Positions 47,270-59,282 of a DNA stretch of 64,000 nt are shown here, piece by piece; the first letter of the stretch is position 1, and every line of letters begins with the position of its first letter. The position numbers and the translations under genes are program-made. The DNA is taken from NCBI GenBank assembly GCA_026419785.1, contig JAODTK010003209.1:186001-250000 (forward strand). Direction: 5' to 3'. The DNA comes from Sclerodactyla briareus (Eukaryota; Echinodermata; Holothuroidea; Dendrochirotida; Sclerodactylidae). The notes under the pieces were generated by a model, which did no database searches, was not told the DNA's origin, and saw only the letters and a program-made list of their open reading frames with translations.

Positions 47270-47365
47270 TCAAGAGCCACCAGATATCAGTCGGCCTGAC
47301 GATGTGTCTTGGATGGATAACTGAACTGTTGCTACTCAAAATAAAACGTCCAATAAAAAGTTCAG
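47270..47365 (+). other. Possible retroelement tail with decayed hammerhead-like core
   Basis: CCTGACGATGTGTCTTGGAT, GGATAACTGAACTGTTGC, then AATAAAACGTCCAATAAA. CTGACGA fits the CUGANGA core of a hammerhead ribozyme and a GAA word follows at the expected side of a short hairpin, but the stem is mismatched. Penelope-like elements often carry hammerheads in their terminal repeats, and a PLE relic lies 1.1 kb upstream. Confidence 0.25.
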
Positions 47366-49275
47366 ATGTCTAGTATCATTGTGGTCTTGATATGGTGCAA
47401 ACTTCACAGGGAGTACCGATAACATTCAGCAAAGTATTCTACAAACTCTACAAACTTATGAACTCGTTATAAGTTTGTGTTACCTATTTGAATGGGAGAT
47501 CCCGATCTGAAATTCTTTGGTGGCGGTGACGGGACTTGATTCGGCCTAGTTTCTTGCTTTGTGAGTTAGATCCTGTCATTGGAACAGACGTGACATAGGC
47601 CTAGGCCTAACTGGAAACCCAACGTTAATATAACCTGAATTTGTGGAACCATAGCATAGAAATGTAGTGAATATCCCAGACCATAGCTGGGAACTATTAC
47701 GAAATTATGCAGCATATCAAGTTGGGTTGTTAAATTGATATTTACGTTTTCAATCTGGGTGGAATGAAACAAGCCCATACACAAATAGTGCAATTAAAAA
47801 ACCCACCAAATCGAAGGGTTGACCAGGTCTCTTCATGAGTCCAGCGTTTTCACCCTTCAATGCTGTGACTTATACTATAGTCATCGTGCAAAATTTTATG
47901 CCATGAGGGCACTTTGTGTTCAATAGTTAATAAAGATTCGTGAGTTAAGCATTGGACAGGGTTGGAGAAACACCCGGGTAGTGGTAACGAATATGAACCT
48001 AGATTTGCACCCTTGAGTTCATTCAATATGTGTTACCTCTCCGAGTCCTGAATAAAACCTTTAACAACTGTCAATAACTTCCACATGGACGAGATACTGG
48101 CAGGGACTGTGTGTGCTAAACATGAGTTGTGGCAACAGTCGTGTGATCAATTCAAAACCCTGCCATTGTGCAATGAGTATGGTACTGACGTTAGTAATGA
48201 TAACACGGTCCTGGTCCGGGGCTACTGTAGGCTAGTCTAGGGCCGACAATTGCCTAGCTATTGACTATAGTCATGTGAGCCGAGCAGGTGTTAGTGAGGC
48301 CGCAACCTTTCGAGGCAGAGGCCTCGGAACAATAACAATACTGAGAGTGAACAATATTCCTTTTTGACCAATTTCTTGGTGTCTTTCCCATGGCTATTGG
48401 CTAGTGGTTACGCTGCACTATTATCAGTCGTGAAGAGAGAACACGGCAATGTGATTTCATTGTGACAGAACGGGGTATTATTTTAAACAGACGTGAAGTG
48501 TCACCATTTTGGCGTAAGCCACCCTACACGTGTAATACCCCAATTCCACCGAGTCGTATTCCTGGTTTGCCTTGGAAACTGGAGAACATGCGCATTCCCC
48601 GTAGGAACATCGAATACCTCTGAATATGTGAGAGAGCTCGGCCCGATGTTGCCGCAGAATCAGCCCTTATTGCTAAACACTTTCCCACTGGTGCAAGGCT
48701 TGCTGGAACGGATATTACATTCCCAGCCAGGGCATACAGTGGCGGGTACTTTGATATGGTAACACCATCTGGCTTCACAAATTGATGGCATCTCGGCCAT
48801 GGTGTTCAAAGGCCAGATTGAGGGGGAAGTGCGGGGTGATCCGCTAACATAGTGCATGCATCACAACAAGATGAAGTGCCGGATGAAAAAGTGCATGTCC
48901 TTGCCCTGGGCTTGATTTGATTTGAATTCTACGTTGATCAGGATGCCAAGTAGGGGTCATCGATGAACCCTGGCTGTATTGATCGGGATGAGCACCAGCG
49001 TTAACTCGCCTTCTCTTCTCGACTAGTGCTCTGATGATATCGAGGCAGGTGTTTTACCAATTCTAACCTGCACCTGCCATTTGAAACCCCGTCGATAAGA
49101 CGGTCAGTAAACTCCAGGACCCGACTAGTTTCTCGAAACCTGGAGGAGCGGAAGATTCATGCCCACCGTACCTGCTCACAGCCGACCGATGAGGTCTATT
49201 GCAAATATCCCGGAACAAACCTCAGAAAAATCCACTGCATTACAGCGAACCAGTGGAAGTGGGAGACCAATATAA
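47366..49275. other. Unassigned DNA
   Basis: No recognised gene. Open frames on both strands around 48493-48857 (65-89 codons) overlap but show no domain. Confidence 0.4.
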
Positions 49276-49452
49276 CTCGCATGTCGTAACTGCAAGTACA
49301 GCCACCTAGGGAACAAAACGTCTAGTAACTGCGGAACTAGAACCCGGAAAGTTTGCTTGCAGTACCTGACATGTCGTCAGACCAAATCACCTAGCACCTG
49401 CGGATGCGTCCGTTTTCTTGCTGCACGCTGTGTGTTTGAAACAAGAAAGTAA
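49276..49452 (+). pseudogene. Cys-rich coding fragment, unrecognised
   Basis: A 58-codon stretch open between stops begins ACRNCKYSHLGNKTSSNCG and continues TRTRKVCLQYLTCRQTK then STCGCVRFLAARCVF. Nine Cys fall partly as C-x2-C pairs with near-repeats of the pattern TCR...C, suggesting a zinc-ribbon or zinc-knuckle array. The neighbouring upstream frame also has paired Cys (RTCSQPTDEVYCKYP). No Met start. Domain identity unknown. Confidence 0.35.
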
Positions 49453-50480
49453 CATAAAATAGGCAGATTAGCCTACTTAATTGGTGACTTTCGTGCCCGA
49501 AATCTAATCAGATCGTGTTCACCCAACCACGATACTACAAACAAATTTCATCAAAATCAGTTTCACCACTTCGGAGAAATCCTGCTCACGAGAAAGTGGG
49601 ACACACACAAAACCACACACGCAACGTCCACCTGCCTGTAATTATTGATCTTAATCCATAAGTGTATTCTACCTGTAATTCCATCAGAAGTTCTCTTCCA
49701 CATTTTGAAAGTTACCGGTACCTCATTCATTCCGAGAGCGAGATGCACTGAAGGAATCACCAAGTTCAAAGTCTCCCATGCGGCATGAGAATTCCTTTCC
49801 ACAAAACAGATTACTCCTGGTTCGAAATATACAGACCAAAGAACGTGCATGTTGTTGAACAGTTTAAACGGTTTCCAAGTTTACTCGATATAAGCTGATT
49901 GAGTCGAAATTCAAGCGTTCTTTCAAGCACATGTGAGCAACAATCAATACATAATGAGAAGGAAAGTGAATGCCTGGGGGTGAAGATGCACGACTGCTAC
50001 TGGCAGAGATAGTTCAGTTCAGGGAAGCACATCGCTCTTCGTTAATTATCTTCTTTTCGTAGGATGGGCAACTCAGGTCACCAATGATATTGGGGACTGC
50101 CATCGTAGTCATCTGCTTGATCTGTTTGAGACGGGGAGGCAGATGATTTTCTTGAACCAGAAACGCCAAGTCTCAGCGATTCCATTGACTGATCTTGGAC
50201 TGATCGAGCGAGCATTGTCAACTCACATGCTTAACAAGATTTACATACTTCAGGCTCAATCAGACCAGAAACAATAGGTTTCATGTAATTATTATGGAGA
50301 ACGCAGATACTAAGTATGGGCTTGATCTATCCTGGTAAGGTCAAATTATCATGTTAACAAGCTAAAAACTTTGACCTCTCTTCACCACAAAAAATAACAC
50401 CGTACATGAGAAACAATAGAGTTCATGAACTTGTCATAAGAAAGTGCATATCGATGATCAATTGAGCATCCTTGGTTCAC
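49453..50480. other. Unassigned DNA
   Basis: No recognisable feature. Confidence 0.5.
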
Positions 50481-50481
50481 G

Positions 50482-50650
50482 ACCGTAAAGCGCTTTGAGA
50501 GCGTGGATGATTCCGACGACTATATAAGACGGTATAAATTATTATTATTATTTTATTATTATTATTATTATATTATAATTATTATTATTTTATTATTATT
50601 ATTATTATTATATTTTATTATTATTATATATTTATTATTATATTATTGAT
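50482..50650 (+). mobile_element. SINE family 1 3' tail plus (TTA)n
   Basis: ACCGTAAAGCGCTTTGAGAG, then CGACTATATAAGACGG and a ~110-bp interrupted TTA tract: the 3' domain of the 22400 SINE without its tRNA head. Confidence 0.75.
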
Positions 50651-53420
50651 CTATCACAGCTGCAGGTTGGCATGTCTGTCTGCAACCATAGTTGTATCAC
50701 TCGTTTTGTGAAGTATTTCGTGAGCGGAATTTGCATCATTTTACTTGAGTGTGACTTGAACCCAAAAATATCATTTGAATCGGCTGAGGCAGTGATTCCA
50801 GCAAATTCCAGCTGTGGACGGAGCCGATGTTTGAAACTTATGCTAGATGAGAGCGAAACCTTATTACCAGATTAAACAGAAATGAATATTTGTACATTTA
50901 CATATTAGGATCCATTTATTATTGTTAAGCAAGTTGCCACTGATGCAATAAAATTATCGACCAGCCTTATTTTCGGCATTATCACATAGATACTTGTGCA
51001 TCTGTGGGGGCGGCCGTAAGAATTTTTGAGAGTCTCAGCATCTTCATATCACAGTAAATTTCGGTATTATCGTAATAACAATTTGGTCACCCACAAATAG
51101 ATTAAACAATCGCAAGTTAAAAGAGTCCAGGGTTATATTAAGCCGAGACTGAGACATGTAAAATGGACCGCACCGCCGTGCAAAAATCTTAAGACACCTC
51201 AGAGATGTAAAACCAGTGTTACGATCACATGTGGGGCTTCGTGCGTCCTATGCTCCCAACTTACAAACACTGTAGTCCGGTGATGACATACAGCCTAATG
51301 ATGATCAATAGTGTTGGGAGCAATTGCTTAAGAATTGTTTTTTCCAGGTATTTTGTGACTTTCAAAGTGTCCCTCAAAACAGCCAATGCGTGTGGAATTG
51401 GGTTATATATAAATATACGTACTGTTCTATCATGTCTAGTATATATATACAAGGTCGTACTCATTTATATTTATATATATATATACCGGCAGGTGTGTAT
51501 TACTCGGTATTAATATAGGGTCCGCTTGACGGCCGCTCCTGACTAAGAGAAGTGTATACCGAAACACAACCAAACAAGTGACACGCCCATACGAAAGTCA
51601 GAACGATTGCAAACATACGTAAAGTATCCATACCAGCGAGGGTCGTATTTGCTTCAGACAACGAAATCTGCATTTCGAAACGATAAATCATGCACAATTC
51701 CAAGTTTGAAAATGTAGCCAAAGGGGCGCACCCGGCTAAGTCAAACGTAACACAATTCTCTCCCAACAATGAGGCTTTTTGACACAGTAAATTTCAGTGT
51801 TTAATTAGAACGGTTGACACAGCTCTCCCTCAACAAGTGAGAGTTTATTTATTTATTATTTTATTTGTCCGTAAATTCAGTTGTTTACTGCAGTTCTCCA
51901 CAAACATTCCATTTTCAGCATGTGTTGTTAGGCTTGCTGGTAGCATGTAACTAATGTGGAAGCCTTCCATCCAGTTCAATTTTAGGAAAAAATCGATACA
52001 ATTCAATCGATATTGATCCCTATGCAGTTAGCAGATGTAGGCCAGGAAAAATTCACCTAACGGCATTCTGCTAACCCGTTCAGGCCGTGGGGGTGCCAAT
52101 ATCCATCATCAATAGTGTCTAAAATTGTTATTATTAAACTACGAACTATAATGCGTAGACAATACTCATTTGATTTTCTCTTCTTTTCATCATAACACCC
52201 AAGCGTTAGGAAATTTCCCTTGCGGGTTGGCCATGTACGCATGTCTAGGTACTGACACACACGAAAATTGGTATGATGGTTATAGGATTTTATATTCCTC
52301 GTTCACTAGAAACACTGCTTTTTTCAACTCGAGAGAGGTCCACAAGACCACGCTTGACCTGAATAATTACATTCCGGGTTTCAGTTTCAGCTCATGAAAG
52401 GGTAAAGTCAGGGTGAACCTTGTAATGCTCTGTTGTATCAACAAATATGACATCAGTGTCCTTATTAATACTATTGTAGTGGCCCAGTGCATTTAACCAC
52501 TTAGGCATGCTTTCTTGCACTCATGCAGGTCACAGTTGTTACAGATAAATTCTACCCACATGTTTCTTCATTGGTATTCGCAAGCGACTAGCGGGCTGTC
52601 TCAATCATATCGGAATTCGAATCACCTTGCCTTGTGACCTGCATTCAATTGCAATTATTTTGGTGTCTTGAGAGCATATAATACTGGCTCAACGTTTCCC
52701 ATTAATGTGCTTGGGCATTGTCAGTACAAAATAGTGACACATTTGTTCGGGACCAACGATATGACGATAATGCATGCAACACCCTGTATTTTGCGAGTTC
52801 AAACAGCAATAACTTGTTATCGATTTATTCTTGTTTGTGTCCCTGTGGGCCTTGTGGCGTGCCATTCACGTTCCCTGGACGGATCAATACCGAGAAAACC
52901 TTTTTTTTATAGTTTGACGAAGAATGTTATGTATATTTATTATTACTGACGGCATTTGTCGTACATTTAGTGTGATATGCCTTTCCATGAAAAACGTTAA
53001 CCATTGTAATATGAGACAACCCACAGAGGCAACCATTAAAACTTCAGTACCAATAAAACGTTAGTTCTTTCTAGGACGAACGCAACATAAGGGGGAAATC
53101 TTCTGCCTTGTAAACACTGCATCCTCGTTGTACACATATCGCAAGAAGAAGAACCCTGATTGTTGTTTCACAGACAGGAATCCAGGAAGAGGTAGCAAGG
53201 GGACGTTGTGGCTCACTTCCTGCTTCCCTGCTTAGACTCCTAGGGAAATAGATATACATATTTAAATTCATTTGTTTCACTGATAATCAACCATTCAGAT
53301 GAAAAATTACGAAAACGTATCATTTTTTAGTGGGAAATCAAATCCAGGGCCTGATTTGAAACCAACTGGCTGGATACTGATTATAGTATTATCAATCAAT
53401 CGCAGAACATGAACGTCGCA
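50651..53420. other. Unassigned DNA
   Basis: No recognised gene or repeat family. A minus frame at 51500-51769 (89 codons) holds one hydrophobic helix-like segment (residues about 50-72) but no family motif. A short TA tract lies at 51468-51485. Confidence 0.4.
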
Positions 53421-54572
53421 TGGTCTATACGACAGTTAAAGTAACATCAAAAAGAGAACAATTTAAAGCGCGGGTTATGGCGAGGTCTGACGCATGAGAG
53501 AGGGTGCAAGATGTATAGGATCGAACAATAAAATACTTAAGAAGGCGAAAAAAGTCAGTAACAGAGATGCGACGGGAGTGTAGGAGACGGAAACACAACC
53601 TTCGAGTAGACCAGCCATAATATGCGGGAATCCTCAGAGGAGGGGGGGAGAACATAGTCCCCTACCCGGAACCAGGGGATGAAGCGATCGCTGAGAAAGC
53701 TGGCCTCCAGAAGATGGGCTAGGACCTCAAACCGAATGACAAGAAAAGAGTCTAGCAAGAAGTCAGCATGATATGCACGATCGACGTTAGCATTAACGAA
53801 GAACAATGAACCTATACTTCCTCTGAAAGAGTCAATATGAAAAAAGTTCCAATTAACGGGGCAATTGTCGAAAAACATACTGAATACTGATGGTCGTTGA
53901 TGATGAGAATAGGAAATTCAAAACAGACCTTGGTAACTGAAAGTTTTCCAAAATGAGAACAGGACTGCGGGTTGATGGCACTCGGCTGTCAGATATTTGG
54001 GGGTACGGGGGCAAACATGGGCATATTTCTTTCCAGAAGAGAACATCCCAATAGAACATAGACGGTAACGTTTTTTCGGGGATGGGATAAGGACACGTTA
54101 AGGGACACATCTCAAGAAGGACAATTGGAGGAATGTCGTCAGGACACGAAGCTTATTTTTCACGTCCAACCTACTCAGTGTTTGACAATTCATTCGAGTC
54201 GTGAAGGCAACGTCACCAAATGGCCTCATGGAAACTGGCAGAAGACGGTGATAGGAAGCGCATGACCATTGATGGTTTAAAAGTAAAATAAATAGTTCAG
54301 CAAAAATATGCAGAGAGAGCACACTGGCCAAAAAAACAAAAAAACATCACGTTTCATACCGGAATTTGGGGAGTACGAATATTAGAATAAATACAATATC
54401 CGACCAGTGACCCATCGATTGTCTCAAAGCAGTCATTGGAGAGTTGGTATCGTATGTTGACGAGGAAACGGCGAAGAGACGGGACAACAAGTCTGAGCAA
54501 AGTCTATTCTTCTCATGGACGACCAGTGGTCAAACCACGAATGGATGTTTGAAAGAGGTTCCTGTGAAAGAA
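53421..54572 (-). pseudogene. Frameshifted minus-strand coding region, unassigned (probable retroelement)
   Basis: Open minus-strand frames 54098-54331, 53853-54110, 53555-53878 and 53425-53655 overlap end to start, the staggered pattern of one coding region broken by indels. It lies directly downstream of the APE endonuclease relic in the same orientation, where a LINE reverse transcriptase would be expected, but I cannot find an RT motif (no YADD, no QGS block). A stretch reading SFRGSIGSLFFVNANVDRAY is not familiar. Confidence 0.4.
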
Positions 54573-55400
54573 TTAATCTATAATAAAAATAATTCCTGAG
54601 GGGCGAGGTGTGTAGGAGTTAGAGGAAGGTTCATTCAAGAAAGAAGTCTGCATACAACCATCGAAGACCAAACCAATCGCCTCGGAGGAAAAAAGGGGCT
54701 TGGACGCCGGATTTTCATCGAGTAGACATTGCCGATGAGGCAGAGAGCCCATTGGGGAAGACACAATAGCGGGACCATGAATAGGGGGCTTGCGTGATGG
54801 GGTAGAGTGATCCAACGGAGAGGTCCGCGTCAGAGGCGGATACGGGTGGGTGATTCAATTAGCTGAGTGACCACTGTTGGTAATAGAAAGAGACTAGATT
54901 CGACACCAGCTCTATCAGAGTCGCTCCGCATTATGCACACTGAAGTCTTCAAGTATACCAATTTCGCAGTCAGGTCATTTTCGAACCAGGTGATCCAACA
55001 GCAGAGGTGAGATGGTTACTACAAATAGGTGAGCGGTAGATACAACAAAACACCTTAGCCTGGCTTCGAGCCACGACAGTTGATAACTATCACATCAAAA
55101 ATCAATTCAGGTAGACTACTGGCAGGGATATTGGAGAGGACGAAAGCGCAGACGCCAGTCTTGAAACTAAAACAGAGTATGTAGTTAGGGCATTGGGATG
55201 GTGAAATATTGAGGGTCTGTTCTGGTCTCAGTAAGACAGAGTGAGTGGAAGTTGGGACAAGAGATTTTGACTGGTTGATGAACGTGGTTGAGATTACTAG
55301 GGGATCACCAACATTTGCAGAAGAGATAGTTAGGGGGAGGTGGGAGGAGAGAGGAGCAGCGGGTGTCACATTAGAAACTGCAGTAGGCATAGTATGGGTA
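54573..55400 (-). mobile_element. LINE APE-type endonuclease relic
   Basis: In order on the minus strand, across frames: TGVCAFVLSNIPASSLPEL then FDVIVI (55060-55160); KVFCCIYRSP (about 55026-55055); ILEDFSVHNAERL (54920-54960), matching the LGDFNxHN catalytic block with Glu for Gly; DRAG...TQLIESPTR (54830-54915); and PAIVSSPMGSLPH (about 54730-54775), aligned with the GSSDH block where SDH has become LPH. These are the ordered motifs of LINE apurinic-like endonucleases, which nick target DNA for insertion. Stops, frameshifts and lost catalytic residues make it dead. The clade resembles Jockey/CR1-type elements; not certain. Confidence 0.8.
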
Positions 55401-55444
55401 GAGGAAACACCATCGGGGGTAATCGTCTATAGTGGTAATGGTCT

Positions 55445-55740
55445 GGTTAGAATTTTACTCCGGGGTTGTATATTCTCGGGGGTACCTGTTCGGGGGGGGG
55501 GGGTAATTGTCCACGGGGGTATTTGTCCTCGGTGGGATTAATCCGGATGGGTAACTATCCGGTTGGTAGTTGTCCTCGCGGGGGTATGTCTTCGGGGGTA
55601 GTTGTCCGGGGGTAATTGTCCTTAGGTGTTGTCCCTCGGGGGTATTCATCCTCGGGGGTAATTATCCGGGGGGTTATTGTCCGGGTGGGACTTGTCCAGG
55701 GTGTTATTGTCCGGTTGGGACTTATCCGAGGAGGGGTAGG
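55445..55740 (+). repeat. Degenerate GGGGGTAATTGTCC minisatellite
   Basis: About 15-18 imperfect units of 14-20 bp (GGGGGTAATTGTCC, GGGGGTATTCATCCTC, GGTGGGACTTGTCC) with a poly-G run of 12 at 55492-55503. The minus strand gives a Pro/Thr-rich spurious frame. Confidence 0.85.
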
Positions 55741-55849
55741 GGGGGGTAGTGGCAAAGGGTTAGCCTTATCACTATTCACGATCGAAAAGGTTATTGCATG
55801 TCTGCATAATTTGTCGAATCAATATTTTTGTAGATGCGGATGCGGATGA

Positions 55850-58084
55850 ATAAATCAATAGCGCTACCACGGCAAACTCGATTAACTTGAGATCAAAGTG
55901 GCGCATGCACCAAATTCAATTTCACTGATTATTGACGCTAATGTAACCTTAAGGGCGTGAATGGTGCTTTATTGCACAAAATCAAGACTATTGCATTGTT
56001 GCTCCAGTTAGGTACGTACATGTAATCAAGGCCGTTGTATTGTCAGTCCAGACAGTTACGTATGTAATCAAGCGTCGATTGATTGTTGTTGACCCACTTA
56101 AAATAATTACTTTTGTAGAAAAGAGGGCTACCAATTTGCGTGCACGCCTCCAGAGAACTTCTGGGAATTTTGGAAAGGTGGTTTTCCACATTCGATCGTA
56201 ATGTATTTACAGATTAGGAAATGGATTACTCAGAGGAATCTAAAAGTGGTATCGGTCGTCTGCTCAGAGGAGGGTTTTTCAGTAAAACATCCAAATTGGA
56301 TTGCGAAATCTTATAACACTATAGAAATCTCATACTGATCACACGCATATGAATCGAGGTTGAAAAGAATTGATAAGAGACAGGCATTGCGACCAGGATT
56401 CCCCCTATATTGATGAATCAATATCTCCAAACTGCAGGAAAGGGCATCTGGAAAAATCCCCTTCTGGAAGTTTCGGGTACGGAGCCCTCCAGTCCAGTCT
56501 TTAGCCCTTGTCCGCGCCTGGCATGCAGTGCAGGCCATGCAATGCAAATAGAAAGGATAGCAGAGCTGTAATGTTGGGACAATCTGATTACAATAACCGT
56601 TTCAGATATACTTCGTGAGGGCATATCTGTTTCATGACACACTTTAAAATATAGGGGCACCCCTGTTGGACTGTTAAATTTCGAACTTGAGTATGCTCAA
56701 ATGGGCAACGGTCCTTCAGTTCGCTTCGCCATTTTTTGCGAATTCCTTTACTAGTGAACTTTTTATTCTTCGTTTGAGTGTTTCCACTTCCCTATGCATG
56801 ACATAACATGGCACGCAAACAAGGTAAACAATTGAATTAGCAAATAGCAGCACTAACGAGGTTAACTGGGAGCTATCGATCCGTCATTCAAATGTAATTA
56901 TACTCCTTGGTGACTTTGTAACTATCGTGGATCAATATTCAGAATATTCCGCCAGCAATAACTCATTAGCGGCTCATCAACACTCTGTGGTAAAATTACA
57001 CAGGACTAACCACCACTCTAACCACAGAGGACAGAATGTAGGCCACGTGACCTGTTTTTGAGTCTCTTTTACCAATCGACAAGCAGACATCACAAATACA
57101 TTTCAAATATAAATATAAATATAAAATTAAAAATAATTCATAATCCCAATTACGGTTCGACATAATAACACACACCAACGGCGGACGTGAAGGCTCCATC
57201 ATGATCTAGCATCAACGTTTTTTCGGCGTGCTGCTATCTACTCGTATTTTGTTATATAGCCCATTCCGTGTTAGACGTATGCCTGTAGATATTGCCATCT
57301 GCTACGCGTTCCGGTATGAACATTTTTTCATCAACTTTTATAGCTATCTGGATGCAGCCGGAGCATTGGCGAGATCACTGCTGCCCAACTCCAGCCATTT
57401 CAAAACATGTTTCCCCTCCACAAATTAACTATATTTCTCAGTTACCAGCTCAATCACCCACCCAAGTACTTATTGCTTCGAAATGTTTCCATTTACGGTG
57501 GCACAGGACATGAGAGGGTTTGTCCACCTACCATCATATTGAAAATTACAGATATTGTTGTTTGAAGATAGCATTCTTCAACCGTGGTAAACTGATTAAT
57601 CTTTTTCTAGCTAATTGTAATAATGGCCAATTAATGATCTCCGCTCTGTGCTACGTTTCCATTATTAGACGATGTGCATATTACTTTTTTTTTTTAATTT
57701 AAAACATGTGTGCTTCCACTTTTCTTCGTTTGATTACAAACCTCAGTAAGCTATATCCAAATGTATTTTACTCCGGATGTCCATTTTACCGTCCTAGGTC
57801 TGGTGGTCCTGAGAACTTGAAAGTTTCTTGCTAACGTTATTGTACATCACTACATGATTTTTTCACGACCGTTTTTTTTGTAAATTCAACAAGCGTTCGA
57901 CAGTTACATAAAAGTCACTTGAACGTTTTCATTAGTGTTTAATTTACTGAATATCTAGGGTCACTTTGTCAGTCTCAAATATCCTGCGTCTCGCCAAACT
58001 CTAGTGGAATACCCAAGAGTATACGTTATCATTGAATTCCAGACGGAACGAAACAAAGACAAGATATCGATGAAACAATGGCAT
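55850..58084. other. Unassigned DNA upstream of the L2-like relic
   Basis: No clear feature; the last few hundred bases could be the 5' part of the LINE but carry no readable motif. Confidence 0.4.
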
Positions 58085-58990
58085 GGGTCTGGTCAAGTTC
58101 AAGGTCTCTTAGGGCTCTGTTCTTGGCCGCCCGTGATACGTTATTCATACATATCCCCTCCATAAGTCATCCTAAGAAGTGTTACAGTATCACACTCACG
58201 CCGATGATACATAACTGTATCTGACATTGACCCTGTTGATCACAGGCAAGATCCCTCCTGTGCTGTGTTTGATGAATGTTGAATGAGTGGAAGTCTGAAG
58301 AGTAGGATTTACAACAACTTTCTCAAACTAAACGATTGGAAACCGGAGTTCATGCTGATTGGCTCCAAGCAAACAAGCTATAGCTAATATCCTCTCCTTC
58401 CTCGGAGAAATTGTGTTTTGGCGTTTACCTGCTCTGAATATGCTTTTAACCTTGGTTTGAATTTTCGACTTCAACATGACTTTGTGTCTCATATCACTAA
58501 TATCGTTAGATCTGCCTCGCATCACTTACGTAAAAATCGGTAGATGTGATATGATTTAGAAACGCTTATAACAGATGCCGCGTTCAAATCATACAAATCA
58601 AATGTTCTCCTATATGGCTCCCCTGACCGGCGAATTGAGCGTCTCGAGTCCAGAATAATGCTGCCCGCGTTTTGGTTAGAGTACCGAGGTATACTCCCGT
58701 GTCACGTGACTGCTATCCGGACATCCACAGCTCCCTGTGCGATCTCGCGTTGTTTATAGGTTGCTGCCGTGGTCTTTATGGCGTTAAAGGGTTCGGCTCC
58801 TGTTCACATTAGTGAGATGTTTACTCCAGCTATATCTGCGCGTACTGTTCCCTCCAGCCGAAAACGAATACTCTGCATGATGCCAGCCAGCCTCTGCATT
58901 GCCGCATCTCGGTTCTGGAACTTTCTTCCTGTTCACGTGAGAATTGTGGTACACCACTGTGGCATTCCATTGTGGCCTTAAGGCCGATCT
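58085..58990 (+). mobile_element. L2-like LINE, reverse transcriptase C-terminal half, degraded
   Basis: GSVLG (about 58113-58127, with a TAG in place of a preceding codon), HADDT-stop-LYL (58198-58221), which is the catalytic YADDTQLYL with Tyr as His and Gln as TAA, then NNFLKLND...EFMLIGSKQ (about 58312-58375), VSHITNIVRSASHHLRK (about 58485-58535), FKSYKSNVLLYGSP (about 58580-58625), ALKGSAPVHISEMFTP (58778-58825) and AASRFWNFLPVHVR (about 58900-58945). These are the ordered blocks of an L2-clade RT through the LYGLP, LNGLAP and WNxLP words. Many stops and frame changes. Microsatellite tails follow at once. Confidence 0.88.
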
Positions 58991-59043
58991 CGTGTTGAAG
59001 GTATCGTAGTTCGTTGATGTGTTTCTCGTTTTTGCTATTGCTC

Positions 59044-59089
59044 TATCATCATCATCATCATTTTATTATTTCATTTTGTGATTATTTTG

Positions 59090-59129
<40 letters not shown>

Positions 59130-59204
59130 TATTAAATCCCCCACCACCACCACCACCACCACCACCACCACCACCACCACCACCACCACCACCACCATCA
59201 TTAA

Positions 59205-59251
<47 letters not shown>

Positions 59252-59282
59252 GCATTATTATTATTATTATTATTATTATTAT
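59044..59282 (+). repeat. Compound microsatellite (CAT)n-(CCA)n-(CAT)n-(TTA)n
   Basis: CAT repeats at 59047-59061 and 59091-59130, CCA at 59140-59197, CAT at 59206-59250, ATT at 59254-59282. All frames are open through it, giving homopolymer-peptide artefacts on both strands. Confidence 0.98.
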
